64,000 nt of DNA from Ferrimonas kyonanensis DSM 18153 (GCF_000425405.1 NZ_AUDJ01000023.1:1-64000); one strand, 5' to 3'; numbered from the stretch's first letter, positions 39,025-48,468 are shown. Made by a program: numbers and translations. The notes: generated from the letters alone by a model not told the origin.

Positions 39025-41405
39025 CAGTGGGTCTCAGTGGCGGCGAACGCCGCAATCGGGTTGGTCAGTTGGCCCTGAAACTGCAGACTGCCGGCAGGAT
39101 CGGCCAGGTCGACCATTTGCTGATTGTTGGCCAATTGCAGCCGATTCAGGCAGGAGTGATCGAAGTGCGCACCAAACAGATCATAACGTTGGAACTGGTC
39201 CGCCAGTTGTGGTTGGCTGGCCTGATAGCTGAGGATGCAGTCGGCAACCAGTCGCCAGAACTGAGATTGATCAAACCCGAGCTGACGGTGCAGCAAGGCC
39301 GAGAGGTAACGGAAGAAGCCGTCAAAGATGTCGGTCTGAATCGACAACACCTTCAGATCATCCGGAACGTCAACGGCGATGCGGGCGATGGTCGGCGACA
39401 AGACCGCGTCCTTATTCAGCACCGCGCACTCCTCGGCGATGTCTTTCATCAAGCAGTACTGGGGCGTGTGGTTGTCCAACACCAGGATCAGGTTTTCTCC
39501 ATGGGGCATGAACACCAGGTTGTGGGCATAGAAGCAGTGCAACAGCGGTTTCAGGTAGGCGTCCAGATAGTGCTCAAGCCAGCGGGCGGTCTCCAGACCG
39601 GAGGCGCGGATCATCGCCACCGCCAAAGAACGACCGTCGTTGCCGCAATGAAGCAACCCGGCCATGGTCATCAATCGTTGCTGGCCCTGGAGTCGGGGCT
39701 GTGGGCTTTCGCGCCACAAGGCGGACAACATCTTGAGTTGAGCGTCCCCCTTGGGCACCAGTCCTTGCCATTGCGGCCGCCGATAGCCAACGGCGGCGAC
39801 CTCTCTCAGGACACTGAATCCGTTGGCGTGCAGGAAGGGATCGTGCTCGATCAGGGTGGCAATCCAATCGTTGATGGCTGGCGTGGCGTCCATGTAATCG
39901 GCAGACAATCCGCGCACAAAGCCCATGTTCAATATCGACAACGCCGTTTTGACGTAGTGCTTTTGTGGCGCGGTGTGATTGAACAGGGTGCGAATGGACT
40001 GCTGCGGCTGATAGTGATCGTGGCCGCTGCCCAGGTACACCAGATCCTGATTGGCCAAATCGGCGCCAAAACCCATGGCGATTTTGTTGTGCCATTGCCA
40101 AGGGTGCACCGGGATCAGGCAGTAGTCGCTCAGCTGCAGCTGTTTCGAGGCCAGCTGCTGTTCGAACTGCGCCAGCAGCGAGTCGCCTAGCTCCTGCTGA
40201 AACAGCTGGCTTTCTGACAAGGACTTACTGAAGCTTTGCACGCAGAGGCTGCGTCGTGCTGCCAGCCATACCGGTTGAAAGACGTTGCCGGTTTCCGGGG
40301 CGTAGTCGAGGAAGTCCTGTTGACCAAATCCGATGCGGCCATTGTTGGCGATAAAGGCCGGATGGCCCTCACTCATGGCGGCTTCCAGAGTCTGGAAATC
40401 GGCGTCGAGCAGGGTGTCGACCTCACGATCACCATGGGCCAACTTATAGGCTCCGGCACGCAGCGTGCTGGCGATCTCCTCCAGGTACAGCGGCAACTGG
40501 GCGTCGCTGATCCCCAGTGATTGCTGGAATTCACCGATGAAGGCGATGGCATCCAGCGGGGCACTGTGTTGCTGGTGGTGTTTCTCGATGCTGTCTGGAT
40601 CAATCACCCAGTGTTCCAGCGCCAGTCGCTCGGCGTTAAAGCGGTAGTGGCCCTGATCAAAGTCCAGTTGGTAGTCGCCGTTTTCTAACGGCGTTGGTGC
40701 AAACAGACGCTCATGGCACCCTTCGCTGAGCGCTTTGGTGATCAGTTGGCGATTGGCCTGGTGCCAGTTGGCAGGGGTGAGAAAGTGATGATTCATGGTG
40801 TCCCGAGTCCTTGGGTTGGTGTGGTTGGTCATCATTGAATGTTGATGGCGATAGAGAAAAGCCAGGTAGGCGTGTTTGTGAGGCAGCCGCAGCACCCCTT
40901 GGTAGCGAAAGCCAGCATGGGCGTTGAGGCGGTGTATGGCGCGGTTGTCGGCATCGGGTTCGACGACGATCCGCGCCACGTCGGGGTGGCGAAAGATAAA
41001 GGCGATCAGCGCAGTAAACACCGCCGTGCCAAATCCGGCGATGGGCCGGGTGGGTGGCCCCAGCAGAATGTGCATCCCGATGTCGCCCCGACGCACTGGA
41101 TAATGCTGCGACAAAGGGTCGGCTGCGGGGTGGTAGATCTCAAACAGGGCACGAGGTTGGCCGTCGATTTCGGCCACCAGTATTTGGCTGTGGCCGGCGA
41201 GCCGAGTGTACTCGGTGATCACCTCATCGACCGTGCACCCTTGCATTCCCCAGAATGCGGCGTAGTCCATGTTCAGCCACTGCTGCAGCCACAGGGCGTC
41301 TTCGGCCACTTCGAACGGTCTTAGGCTCATGGGGTTCGTTGCCTCGAGACAAAGACGGAATCGAGACAGGACCAGCTTTGGGGCGCCGGTGGTGGCAGTG
41401 GTCAT
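39024..41405 (-). CDS. Fused hydroxamate acyltransferase (GNAT) and NIS siderophore synthetase
   Basis: 793 residues from the ATG at 41405, which has AAAGGAG upstream and overlaps the MFS stop. Residues about 25-190 form a GNAT domain of the IucB/AlcB/RhbD type (LRPFEVAEDALWLQQWL, ending FRYQGVLRLPHKHAYLAFL). Residues about 205-793 form an IucA/IucC NIS synthetase (DYCLIPVHPWQWHNK, KTALSILNMGFVRGLSADYM, GLLHCGNDG, NLVFMPHGENLILVLDN, then a FhuF-like C-terminal region). In most relatives these are separate genes (AlcB+AlcC, PubB+PubC, DesC+DesD). The protein would acylate an N-hydroxydiamine and then condense and cyclise the units. An internal ATG at 40796 has AAGGA/GGGA upstream, so a free synthetase of 590 residues could also be made. 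Confidence 0.88.
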   Translation of the reverse strand: MTTATTGAPKLVLSRFRLCLEATNPMSLRPFEVAEDALWLQQWLNMDYAAFWGMQGCTVDEVITEYTRLAGHSQILVAEIDGQPRALFEIYHPAADPLSQHYPVRRGDIGMHILLGPPTRPIAGFGTAVFTALIAFIFRHPDVARIVVEPDADNRAIHRLNAHAGFRYQGVLRLPHKHAYLAFLYRHQHSMMTNHTNPRTRDTMNHHFLTPANWHQANRQLITKALSEGCHERLFAPTPLENGDYQLDFDQGHYRFNAERLALEHWVIDPDSIEKHHQQHSAPLDAIAFIGEFQQSLGISDAQLPLYLEEIASTLRAGAYKLAHGDREVDTLLDADFQTLEAAMSEGHPAFIANNGRIGFGQQDFLDYAPETGNVFQPVWLAARRSLCVQSFSKSLSESQLFQQELGDSLLAQFEQQLASKQLQLSDYCLIPVHPWQWHNKIAMGFGADLANQDLVYLGSGHDHYQPQQSIRTLFNHTAPQKHYVKTALSILNMGFVRGLSADYMDATPAINDWIATLIEHDPFLHANGFSVLREVAAVGYRRPQWQGLVPKGDAQLKMLSALWRESPQPRLQGQQRLMTMAGLLHCGNDGRSLAVAMIRASGLETARWLEHYLDAYLKPLLHCFYAHNLVFMPHGENLILVLDNHTPQYCLMKDIAEECAVLNKDAVLSPTIARIAVDVPDDLKVLSIQTDIFDGFFRYLSALLHRQLGFDQSQFWRLVADCILSYQASQPQLADQFQRYDLFGAHFDHSCLNRLQLANNQQMVDLADPAGSLQFQGQLTNPIAAFAATETH

Positions 41406-42607
41406 AACGTGGCTCCTTTGAGGCGTTTCTCGCGGGGCATAAACCATTGCCAGAACAGCAAGGTGGTCAGGATAAATCCGCCACTGGCACAGACAAACAG
41501 CAGCTGGTCACCGCCGGCCACCATCAGCTGTCCCGCCGCATAGGACGCGACCAGCACGCCCAGGCTCTGGAAGATATGCAGGGTGGCGAAGTCTTTGCTG
41601 TACTCGTTAGGATGACTGAGGGCAAAGATCTTAAGATCCAGTTTGACGGTGGCATGGAACAGCGCCCAGCCATACAGCACGCGACCAACGATGATCCAGT
41701 GCGGTTGGGGCTGAGCCTGCAGGGCAAAACCGACGGCGCCAATGGCCAATGCCACCGGGATCTGGCCCAGAGTCTGTAGCCAGCGAGGCTGACGCGAGTG
41801 CCGTTGCAGCATCAATGCCGCGATGGCAATGGCGGCAGGAATGGCAAAGATGACGGCGGCTTCAATCTCGCCGGACTGAGGCGACAGCCGGTGCCAGTAC
41901 TGAACGAAAAACGGACGGATCAGGTAAGCACTGAAGTAGAACAGCCACATAATCAGTGCCAGTTGCACTTTGGGTCGAGTAGTGGCGCGACGGGCGGCGG
42001 CCGTGGTGTCTTCGCAAGGCTGCTGGCGGTTGGCGACCAGGCTTTGGGGCTGCACTCGAAGCAGCAACCAGCCACACACCAGTATCTGTAAGCCATCACC
42101 GACGGCCATCCACAAAAACGCCTGAGGCGGGTGGGCGAGCTGCAGAATGCTGCCGCCGACCAGGGCGCCGATGATGGCACCGAGGTGCACGATCACCGAC
42201 AGCAGGCCGACGGTGTGAGGCTGGTGTTTGGCCTCTTCCAGTGTCAACAGGTAGGGATAGACCAGCAGGTAGCTGGCTTTGAACAGCACCATGATCCAAC
42301 CCGAGGCAAATAGGACCGCAAGCGTTGGCGCATTGGCGCAGCCGACGCTGGCCAGCAGCGCCCCTACTTGTGACAGCATCAGAACCTTGAGGGTACCGAA
42401 TCGGCGAGCCACTCGAGCCCAAAGCGGCAGCGCGACGATGACAATCAGGCAACTGACGGCCAGATAGCGGCTGGTGAGCAAGGGGTCGCTGCTGTGAAAC
42501 ATCACCTCAAAGTAGATGGGATAAAACGGCAATAACATGCTGTCGCTGATCACCGCAAACGCGGTGACCGCAATCAGTGCCCATTTGGCAAGCTGGTTTG
42601 GACTCAC
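41402..42607 (-). CDS. MFS transporter, probable siderophore exporter
   Basis: 401 residues from a GTG that overlaps the monooxygenase stop (GTGA). About twelve hydrophobic segments; a central cytoplasmic loop rich in Arg/Thr near residue 205 separates two six-helix halves. The MFS A-like motif between TM2 and TM3 is PLWARVARRFGTLKVL. Its place between the N-hydroxylase and the NIS synthetase suggests export of the finished siderophore, as with AlcS-type exporters; the substrate is inferred from context only. Confidence 0.85.
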   Translation of the reverse strand: MSPNQLAKWALIAVTAFAVISDSMLLPFYPIYFEVMFHSSDPLLTSRYLAVSCLIVIVALPLWARVARRFGTLKVLMLSQVGALLASVGCANAPTLAVLFASGWIMVLFKASYLLVYPYLLTLEEAKHQPHTVGLLSVIVHLGAIIGALVGGSILQLAHPPQAFLWMAVGDGLQILVCGWLLLRVQPQSLVANRQQPCEDTTAAARRATTRPKVQLALIMWLFYFSAYLIRPFFVQYWHRLSPQSGEIEAAVIFAIPAAIAIAALMLQRHSRQPRWLQTLGQIPVALAIGAVGFALQAQPQPHWIIVGRVLYGWALFHATVKLDLKIFALSHPNEYSKDFATLHIFQSLGVLVASYAAGQLMVAGGDQLLFVCASGGFILTTLLFWQWFMPREKRLKGATL

Positions 42608-43890
42608 GCGCCTGCCTCATCGAAACCAAACTGCTGAAAGGCGATCTTTTTCTCAACCGCATAGGGTTGCCACCCCAACAACTTGTGCAGCAGCACGCTG
42701 TTTCGATAGCAGGCCATGCCCAGATCCGGGGTCACGAAGCCATGACTGTGCAGCTCGGCGTTTTGAACAAAGAGCCGTTGCTGTTTGTCGATGGCGTAGT
42801 GGCGGCTGACCGCGAGTCGCTCCTTGCTGTCCCAGCAGATCTCGTTGGCAATGCCGCCGAGAAACTCGGGCAGGGCTGCACGGTAGCCGGTGGCGAAAAT
42901 CAGCGCGTTGGTGGTCAGGGTAGCGTGGCGCTGTTGCTCCTGATGATCCAGGCTCAGGTGAAACTCAGCGCCGCTGGCCTCGACTCGACTCACTGCGGTG
43001 TTGGTCAGCAGCCTGACTCGGGGGGCATGATGCAGATCCATTTCATACAGGCGGTCGAAAATGGCGTTAATCAGGTCGCTGTTGATGCCTTTATACAGGT
43101 TTTGCTGTTGAGACAGCAGCGTATCCCGGGTAGCCATCGGTAGCGAGTGGAAGTAATCCACGTACTCCGGTGAGGTCATCTCCAGGGTCAGTTTACTGTA
43201 TTCCAGCGGGAAGTAGCGTGGTGAGCGGGTGATCCAATCGAGATGAAACGAGCGCTGCCGCTGTTCATCCAACAGGTCGTAGACGATCTCCGCCGCACTT
43301 TGTCCACCACCAATGACGCTGATCCTTGGTTGTTCAAGTAACGTCGGTTTTTGCTGAAGGTATTCACTGGAGTGAATGGCGTGCTCACCCAGCGTGTCGC
43401 AGCCGTCGGGCCGGTGAGGGACTGGGCCGGTTCCGATCACCAGTTTGCGGGCGTAATACAGGCCGTTGTCTTGGCCATCGGGGCGGCGGGTTTCCAGGCG
43501 GTAGCAGTGGTGTTCGGCATCGAAACTGATGGCGGTGACCCGAGTATTGAAACGAAGGTTGGTCAGTTGCCGGCACACCCATTGGCAGTAGAGGTTGTAC
43601 TCGTGCCGCAGAATGAAGAAATTCTCTCGAATGTAGAAGCGGTACAGTTTCTGGTGCTGTTTGAGGTAGTTCAGGAAACTGTAGGGGGAGGTTGGATCGG
43701 CCAGCGTCACCAGATCCGACATGAACGGAGTCTGAAGGTGGGTCCCTTCCAGCATCATCCCCGGGTGCCAATTGAAGTCACTGCGCTGCTCCAGAAACAG
43801 GGCGTCGGCTTGATCCAGTGGCTGAGTGAGTGCGGCCAGGCTGAGGTTAAACGGCCCTAAGCCGATGGCAATAAAGTCATAGATTTTCAT
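42604..43890 (-). CDS. Lysine/ornithine/diamine N-monooxygenase (siderophore hydroxylase)
   Basis: 428 residues. FAD motif FIAIGLGPFNLSL (6-18), substrate loop FNWHPGMMLEGTHLQTPFMSDL, NADPH motif VIGGGQSAAEI near 192, and the C-terminal ATGYR motif identify the IucD/PvdA/PubA/DesB family. It uses NADPH and O2 to hydroxylate the terminal amine of a diamine (cadaverine or putrescine) or of Lys/Orn. The adjoining decarboxylase argues for a free diamine substrate. It lies 8 bases downstream of the decarboxylase gene. Confidence 0.93.
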   Translation of the reverse strand: MKIYDFIAIGLGPFNLSLAALTQPLDQADALFLEQRSDFNWHPGMMLEGTHLQTPFMSDLVTLADPTSPYSFLNYLKQHQKLYRFYIRENFFILRHEYNLYCQWVCRQLTNLRFNTRVTAISFDAEHHCYRLETRRPDGQDNGLYYARKLVIGTGPVPHRPDGCDTLGEHAIHSSEYLQQKPTLLEQPRISVIGGGQSAAEIVYDLLDEQRQRSFHLDWITRSPRYFPLEYSKLTLEMTSPEYVDYFHSLPMATRDTLLSQQQNLYKGINSDLINAIFDRLYEMDLHHAPRVRLLTNTAVSRVEASGAEFHLSLDHQEQQRHATLTTNALIFATGYRAALPEFLGGIANEICWDSKERLAVSRHYAIDKQQRLFVQNAELHSHGFVTPDLGMACYRNSVLLHKLLGWQPYAVEKKIAFQQFGFDEAGA

Positions 43891-43898
43891 GAGCGGTC

Positions 43899-45440
43899 CT
43901 AGGCGAATTCCGTTTCTGCAGAGGCGATGTGAAGTTCCTGACCATAGCGGCAGATTCTTTGAACGACCTGATGGATCGCCTTGATCTCGGTGGCAGGGTT
44001 AAGCAGGGTGAATTTCAGGTACTGGTGGCCCCGATAGCGGGTGGCGGCGATCAGCGCATCGCCCTGATTCGACAACCGGGAGCGAATGGCGCGGTTCAGG
44101 GTGTCGATGTGCTCGTCGCTGGCGTCAGCGCTCGGCAGGTAGCGGAACACCAGGGTGCTGATCTGTGGCTGATGCACCACCTCAATTTCCGGTTGAGACA
44201 GCAGCAACCAATAGACCTGTTTCGCCAGGTGCTGCAACTGATCGAAGCCGCGTCCCAGGGTGTCGGCCCCCAGAATTCTCAGGCTGAGCCACAGTTTTAA
44301 AGCGTCGAAGCGGCGAGTGGTTTGCAGGCTTTTGTTGATCAGATCCGGGATGCCGGCCTGATGCTGGCGCAGCGGGTTTAAATACTCGGCGTGGTAGGTC
44401 AGTGAGCAGAGGGTGGCCGCCTCTCGCACCAAAAATCCACTGCAGGCGACCGGTTGGAAAAACGCCTTGTGGTAATCCACGGTCACGGAGTCGGCCAGCT
44501 CAATGCCGGACAGTTTATGGCGAAACTTCGGTGAAATCAGCAGCCCGCCGCCATAGGCAGCATCCACATGCATCCACACCGAGTGCCGAGCGCATAAGGT
44601 TGCGATGGCGGGCAGCGGATCGATGCTGCCGAAGTCGGTGGTGCCAGCGGTTGCGACCACGGCCATGGGCACCAGCCCCTGTTGCCGTGCCTGTTGCAGT
44701 GCCTGTGACAGGGCGGCCATGTCCATGCGCTGGAATCGGTCGGAGGGGATGGCGACCACCGCATCAAACCCCAATCCCAACATGGAGGCGGCTTTCTGGA
44801 TGCTGAAGTGACTGAGCTCCGAGGTATAGATGCGCAATCTGTTTGCCTGGGGCGGCAGGCCCTGCTGGTGAGGGTCCCACTGCCAGTGGCGCTGACAGGC
44901 GCGGTAGCGTGCCAACAGCATCGCCATCAGGTTGGACTGACTGCCTCCGGAGGTGAACACGCCGTCGGCATCGGCACCCCAACCAATTTTGTCGCAGCTC
45001 CAATCGACCAGTTTCTGCTCGATCAGGGTGGCACCGGCGCTCTGATCCCAGGTTTCCACCGCAGTATTCAAGGCCGAGGCGATGGTTTCCGCCGCCAGGC
45101 TCGGCAAGGTGATGGGGCAGTTCAGATGCGCCAGGTAGTGGCGGTGATGAAAATGAACGGCGTCGTCGAGATACAGGCGGCTGAGTTCGGTGTAGGCGGA
45201 TTGCCAGCGTCGCAGCGGCTGGTCGAGATCCACCTCGGCGAACAGGGTCGCCAGCGCCTCGGGGCGGGTGCCGGTAAAGGCGCGGTCACTGGTGTTGATG
45301 TGTTGGCTGACCAGCCGCATCGCTTGCGTCATCCGTGTTTGGTATTGATGTTGAGTCTGTTGAGTAAACAGGGATGCCTTGAGATCCGCTGAGAGTTCCT
45401 TCTCTGCAGTGGCATCAAACGTAGCGCAATTGTTGTCCAT
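43899..45440 (-). CDS. PLP-dependent amino acid decarboxylase, first siderophore biosynthesis enzyme (DesA-like)
   Basis: 513 residues of the group II decarboxylase fold (aspartate aminotransferase type). FTSGGSQSNLMAM binds the PLP phosphate, VDAAYGGGLL supplies the Asp and VDYHKAFFQP carries the PLP lysine at about residue 325. HFHHRHYLAHLNCP near 98 is typical of diaminobutyrate/lysine decarboxylases such as DesA. In this operon the likely reaction is lysine to cadaverine, feeding a desferrioxamine or bisucaberin-type product; ornithine to putrescine (putrebactin) is the alternative. It is the first gene after the Fur-controlled divergent promoter. Confidence 0.87.
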   Translation of the reverse strand: MDNNCATFDATAEKELSADLKASLFTQQTQHQYQTRMTQAMRLVSQHINTSDRAFTGTRPEALATLFAEVDLDQPLRRWQSAYTELSRLYLDDAVHFHHRHYLAHLNCPITLPSLAAETIASALNTAVETWDQSAGATLIEQKLVDWSCDKIGWGADADGVFTSGGSQSNLMAMLLARYRACQRHWQWDPHQQGLPPQANRLRIYTSELSHFSIQKAASMLGLGFDAVVAIPSDRFQRMDMAALSQALQQARQQGLVPMAVVATAGTTDFGSIDPLPAIATLCARHSVWMHVDAAYGGGLLISPKFRHKLSGIELADSVTVDYHKAFFQPVACSGFLVREAATLCSLTYHAEYLNPLRQHQAGIPDLINKSLQTTRRFDALKLWLSLRILGADTLGRGFDQLQHLAKQVYWLLLSQPEIEVVHQPQISTLVFRYLPSADASDEHIDTLNRAIRSRLSNQGDALIAATRYRGHQYLKFTLLNPATEIKAIHQVVQRICRYGQELHIASAETEFA

Positions 45441-45456
45441 TAATTGCCTCTTTGTT

Positions 45457-45475
45457 GATAACGAGAATGAGAGTG
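45457..45475. promoter_or_regulatory. Fur box-like site 1 in the divergent siderophore promoter
   Basis: GATAACGAGAATGAGAGTG resembles the Fur consensus GATAATGATAATCATTATC, strongest in the left and middle repeats. It partly overlaps site 2, giving an extended array. Confidence 0.6.
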
Positions 45476-45484
45476 GTTATCATT
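45466..45484. promoter_or_regulatory. Fur box-like site 2
   Basis: AATGAGAGTGGTTATCATT has AATGA and TTATCATT arms in 7-1-7 arrangement. It overlaps site 1 by ten bases, as tandem Fur sites often do. Confidence 0.65.
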
Positions 45485-45490
45485 CGCAGG

Positions 45491-45509
45491 AATGGTAAGT
45501 GATAATCAC
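45491..45509. promoter_or_regulatory. Fur box-like site 3
   Basis: AATGGTAAGTGATAATCAC carries a good GATAATCA core. Together the three sites sit between the decarboxylase and receptor starts, so iron-replete repression of both directions is expected. Confidence 0.65.
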
Positions 45510-45539
45510 AATAGAAATCAATGGATGAGGGATTAAAAA

Positions 45540-47672
45540 ATGAATGGAAATCACCCAGGGCGCCGTGCGCTTGTCTGCGCGGCATTGTTGCCGGTGATTC
45601 ACCAGGCGGGTTGGCCGACATCGGCCTGGGCCAGCCAGGAAGAGCAGGGACGTGAGATTGAGGTTATTGAGGTGCAGGGCGCAGCCTATCGCACCACCGG
45701 CACCAAATCCTCGTTGCGGCCGCTGGAGTCGCCGATGAGTTTTGAGGTGTACGACCGGGCGTTGCTGGACCGGCGCCAGGTGGACAGCGTCAATGAGGCG
45801 CTGCGCTATGTGCCAGGGGTTACGGCCGAGAACCGCAGCAGTGTCACCATCTTCGATCAGTACACCATTCGGGGCTTTGAGACCTACCGGAATTTCTACG
45901 ACGGTTTGCCGCTTCAGTACAATGGCTTGTGGAACCTGGCGCCCCAGGTGGATGCCTTTGCCACAGAGAGCATTGAGATTTTGAAGGGACCGACCTCGGT
46001 GCTCTATGGCGCCGCGCCTCCGGGCGGGATGGTGAATCAGGTCGCGAAAAAGCCACAGGCCGACGCCATGACCGAGCTGCGAGGTCGGGTAGGCAGCAAC
46101 GACCTCTATGAGCTGGCACTCGACTCCACCGGGGCGTTAACCGACGGCCTCAATGGTCGCCTCATCGCTTTGTACCGGGATCGGGACGGCCAGCAGGAAA
46201 CCACCCGAGAGGAGCGTCGTTTCATTGCCCCCTCAATCGTCTGGGAGATGGGCCGTCACACCAGCATTGAGCTCAGCGCCTACTACCAGGATGATCCGTC
46301 AATGGTGCCCTCGACGCCGTTGCCTGCCTTGGGAACGGTGTATTCCGCCAGCTATGGCAAATTAGCCAGCGATGCCTATGCCGGTGACGCCAACTGGAAT
46401 CGCTTCGACCGCCAGGTGTTGATGTTGGGCTATAAACTCAATCATCAGTTTTCCGATAGCCTGGAGTTTCTGCAGAACTTTCGCTACACCGATGCCGATG
46501 CGGGCCAGCGCAATATGTACAACTACGGTCTGGCAGACCAGCAGAACCTGATTCGCAGTGCCTATTTTACCGATGAGTCCATCGAGGGCTACGTGGTGGA
46601 TAACCAGTTGGCGTGGTTGACCAGCCTGGGCAGCAGCGAGCATCGCTGGTTGCTGGGAGTGGAATACAGCAGCCTGGACTCCGATGTCGCCTATGGCGAT
46701 ACCCTGGGGCAGCAGACGCCGATGCTGGATCTGGCCAGTCCCGATTATCACTTGATTGATCCGGCCAGCTTGCCGGTGGACTTCTATCAGCAGGCCAATG
46801 TGATCGAGCAGACTCAGCTGGGGATTTACCTGCAGGACGAGGTTCGGTTCGATGCCTTGACCCTGGTTGTGGGGGCGCGCTGGGATCGCTATGAAAGCAC
46901 CGACACCGCCGACAATAACTACGCTGGCACCGAGTACGGCAGTGTCACTGAGATCGATCAAGATGAGTTGAGTGCCCGGGCGGCGGCCATCTATACCTTT
47001 GACAGTGGTTGGGCGCCCTACCTCAGTTACTCGGAGTCATTTGAGCCGGTGTCCGGTGTGGACAGCAATACCGGCGCCGCGTTCAAGCCGACCACGGCCA
47101 GTCAGTGGGAGGTTGGTGTGAAGTATCACAATGCCGATCTGGCTTCGACCCTGACGGTGGCCGCCTTCGACATTCGAAAGAAGAATGTAGTGGTGAATAC
47201 GCCGGATTTTGGCCAATACACGCAAAATGGTGAAGTGCAATCCCGAGGGGTGGAACTGGCGTTGTCTCAACGTCTGCTGGATAACCTGGAACTGACCTTG
47301 AATTACGGATACCTGGATGCGGAAGTGACCGACAACCCACTGGATCCGGCCATCGAGGGCACCACCCCGGTGTGGGTGGCGGATCAAACGGCGTCAGCCT
47401 GGTTGGATTACTACCCGCTGGAGGCGATGCAGGTGAGTGCCGGTGTCCGCTACGTCGGCGAAACTCAGCTGGATGCGGCCAACACCGATACGGTGCCTGC
47501 CTATACCCTCTGGGACATGGCCGCTTCCTATCAACTGGGTGAGCAGTGGAGTCTGAGCCTGTCGGCCAGCAACCTGTTTGATAAACGCTATGTGGGCGCG
47601 TGCTTTGATGGCAACAACTGCTGGATGGGCGCAGAGCGCAGCATTGAAGCGTCGGCGTCGTTCTGGTTCTGA
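45540..47672 (+). CDS. TonB-dependent ferric siderophore receptor
   Basis: 710 residues with a signal peptide ending near residue 32 (SAWA-SQ). A TonB-box-like REIEVIEVQ follows, then the plug domain (SPMSFEVYDRALLDRR, VNEALRYVPGV, YTIRGF, IEILKGPTSVLYGAAPPGG), and a 22-strand barrel ending in SASFWF with the terminal Phe. It belongs with ferrichrome/ferrioxamine receptors (FhuA/FhuE/FoxA class). It imports the ferric siderophore using TonB-ExbBD energy; no tonB genes are in the window. It is divergent from the biosynthetic operon and shares the Fur-site region. A terminator follows. Confidence 0.92.
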   Translation: MNGNHPGRRALVCAALLPVIHQAGWPTSAWASQEEQGREIEVIEVQGAAYRTTGTKSSLRPLESPMSFEVYDRALLDRRQVDSVNEALRYVPGVTAENRSSVTIFDQYTIRGFETYRNFYDGLPLQYNGLWNLAPQVDAFATESIEILKGPTSVLYGAAPPGGMVNQVAKKPQADAMTELRGRVGSNDLYELALDSTGALTDGLNGRLIALYRDRDGQQETTREERRFIAPSIVWEMGRHTSIELSAYYQDDPSMVPSTPLPALGTVYSASYGKLASDAYAGDANWNRFDRQVLMLGYKLNHQFSDSLEFLQNFRYTDADAGQRNMYNYGLADQQNLIRSAYFTDESIEGYVVDNQLAWLTSLGSSEHRWLLGVEYSSLDSDVAYGDTLGQQTPMLDLASPDYHLIDPASLPVDFYQQANVIEQTQLGIYLQDEVRFDALTLVVGARWDRYESTDTADNNYAGTEYGSVTEIDQDELSARAAAIYTFDSGWAPYLSYSESFEPVSGVDSNTGAAFKPTTASQWEVGVKYHNADLASTLTVAAFDIRKKNVVVNTPDFGQYTQNGEVQSRGVELALSQRLLDNLELTLNYGYLDAEVTDNPLDPAIEGTTPVWVADQTASAWLDYYPLEAMQVSAGVRYVGETQLDAANTDTVPAYTLWDMAASYQLGEQWSLSLSASNLFDKRYVGACFDGNNCWMGAERSIEASASFWF

Positions 47673-47682
47673 GGCTATTGAA

Positions 47683-47706
47683 AAGCCCGGCACAGTGGCC
47701 GGGCTT
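47683..47706 (+). terminator. Terminator of the TonB receptor gene
   Basis: AAGCCCGGC-ACAGTG-GCCGGGCTT, a 9-bp stem 10 bases after the stop. A further G/C-rich imperfect hairpin ending GTTTT lies at about 47720-47745, before the convergent gene. Confidence 0.6.
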
Positions 47707-47764
47707 GGATAATGCAGACGGGCGGGCTCCTCAGGGGGCCCGTTTTACGTGCGCCTGGGCGGGC

Positions 47765-48271
47765 TTACAGGGCCGCCAGTTCCCGCTGCTGCACCAGCTG
47801 CAAAAACTCACCCATCTCAATCTTATACAGCTCGGACAACTGGCCGATGAACTCCTGATGGCTCCAGTCGTGGCTGCGCTGATCCGCCACCGCGTCCATC
47901 AGCACCTGGGTGTTGTCGGCATGCAAGGCCACCTCGGTGGTCTCCAGCAGGGTACCGTTCTCGGCATCGAACACCTGCAGGGTCAGCGGCAACTGGCCGT
48001 CGTCATTCAGTGTCGGGGCAACGAAGTGTTCACCCAGTCCCTTGGCTTCAAAGGGGCAATCCATCACCAGGCCGTTGCCGAAGTCAAAGGAGAGCAGGAT
48101 GGCGGGGACACGATAGACCACACCGGCCTTGATGCGGTGTTGGCCTTTGCCCAGTACCTGCTCCACCTCGGGGTGACTCGGTGCTGGAATGGCGATCATG
48201 ATGCGGTTGATGTCACCGTTGAACAGCTCGGCGGAAGCGCCTTCGGGTGGAATCTTGTTTGGCTCGGTCAT
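47765..48271 (-). CDS. Hypothetical cytoplasmic protein
   Basis: 168 residues. An N-terminal beta-rich part (RIMIAIPAPSHPEVEQVLGKGQHRI, VVYRVPAILLSFDFGNGLVMDCPFEAKG) is followed by an acidic helical C-terminus (DWSHQEFIGQLSELYKIEMGEFLQLVQQREL). No signal peptide, no Cys-rich site, and I do not recognise a family. It is convergent with the TonB receptor and divergent from the following lipoprotein. Confidence 0.55.
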   Translation of the reverse strand: MTEPNKIPPEGASAELFNGDINRIMIAIPAPSHPEVEQVLGKGQHRIKAGVVYRVPAILLSFDFGNGLVMDCPFEAKGLGEHFVAPTLNDDGQLPLTLQVFDAENGTLLETTEVALHADNTQVLMDAVADQRSHDWSHQEFIGQLSELYKIEMGEFLQLVQQRELAAL

Positions 48272-48468
48272 TATCGGTCTCGTTGCCCGGTTATCAATGC
48301 CGCAAGTGTACCAAAGCCTGAATCCGATAACAGGGAAAATGGTGGCCGGGCGGTGAAGGTTTCTGCTTCTGGATCAACGAATGTGTGATCCCGGCGAAGA
48401 AATAACCGCCTCGACGCCCATCTTGAGTGAGTGGACTATGCTTAGTGCTATTCGACGGAGGGCAGGTC

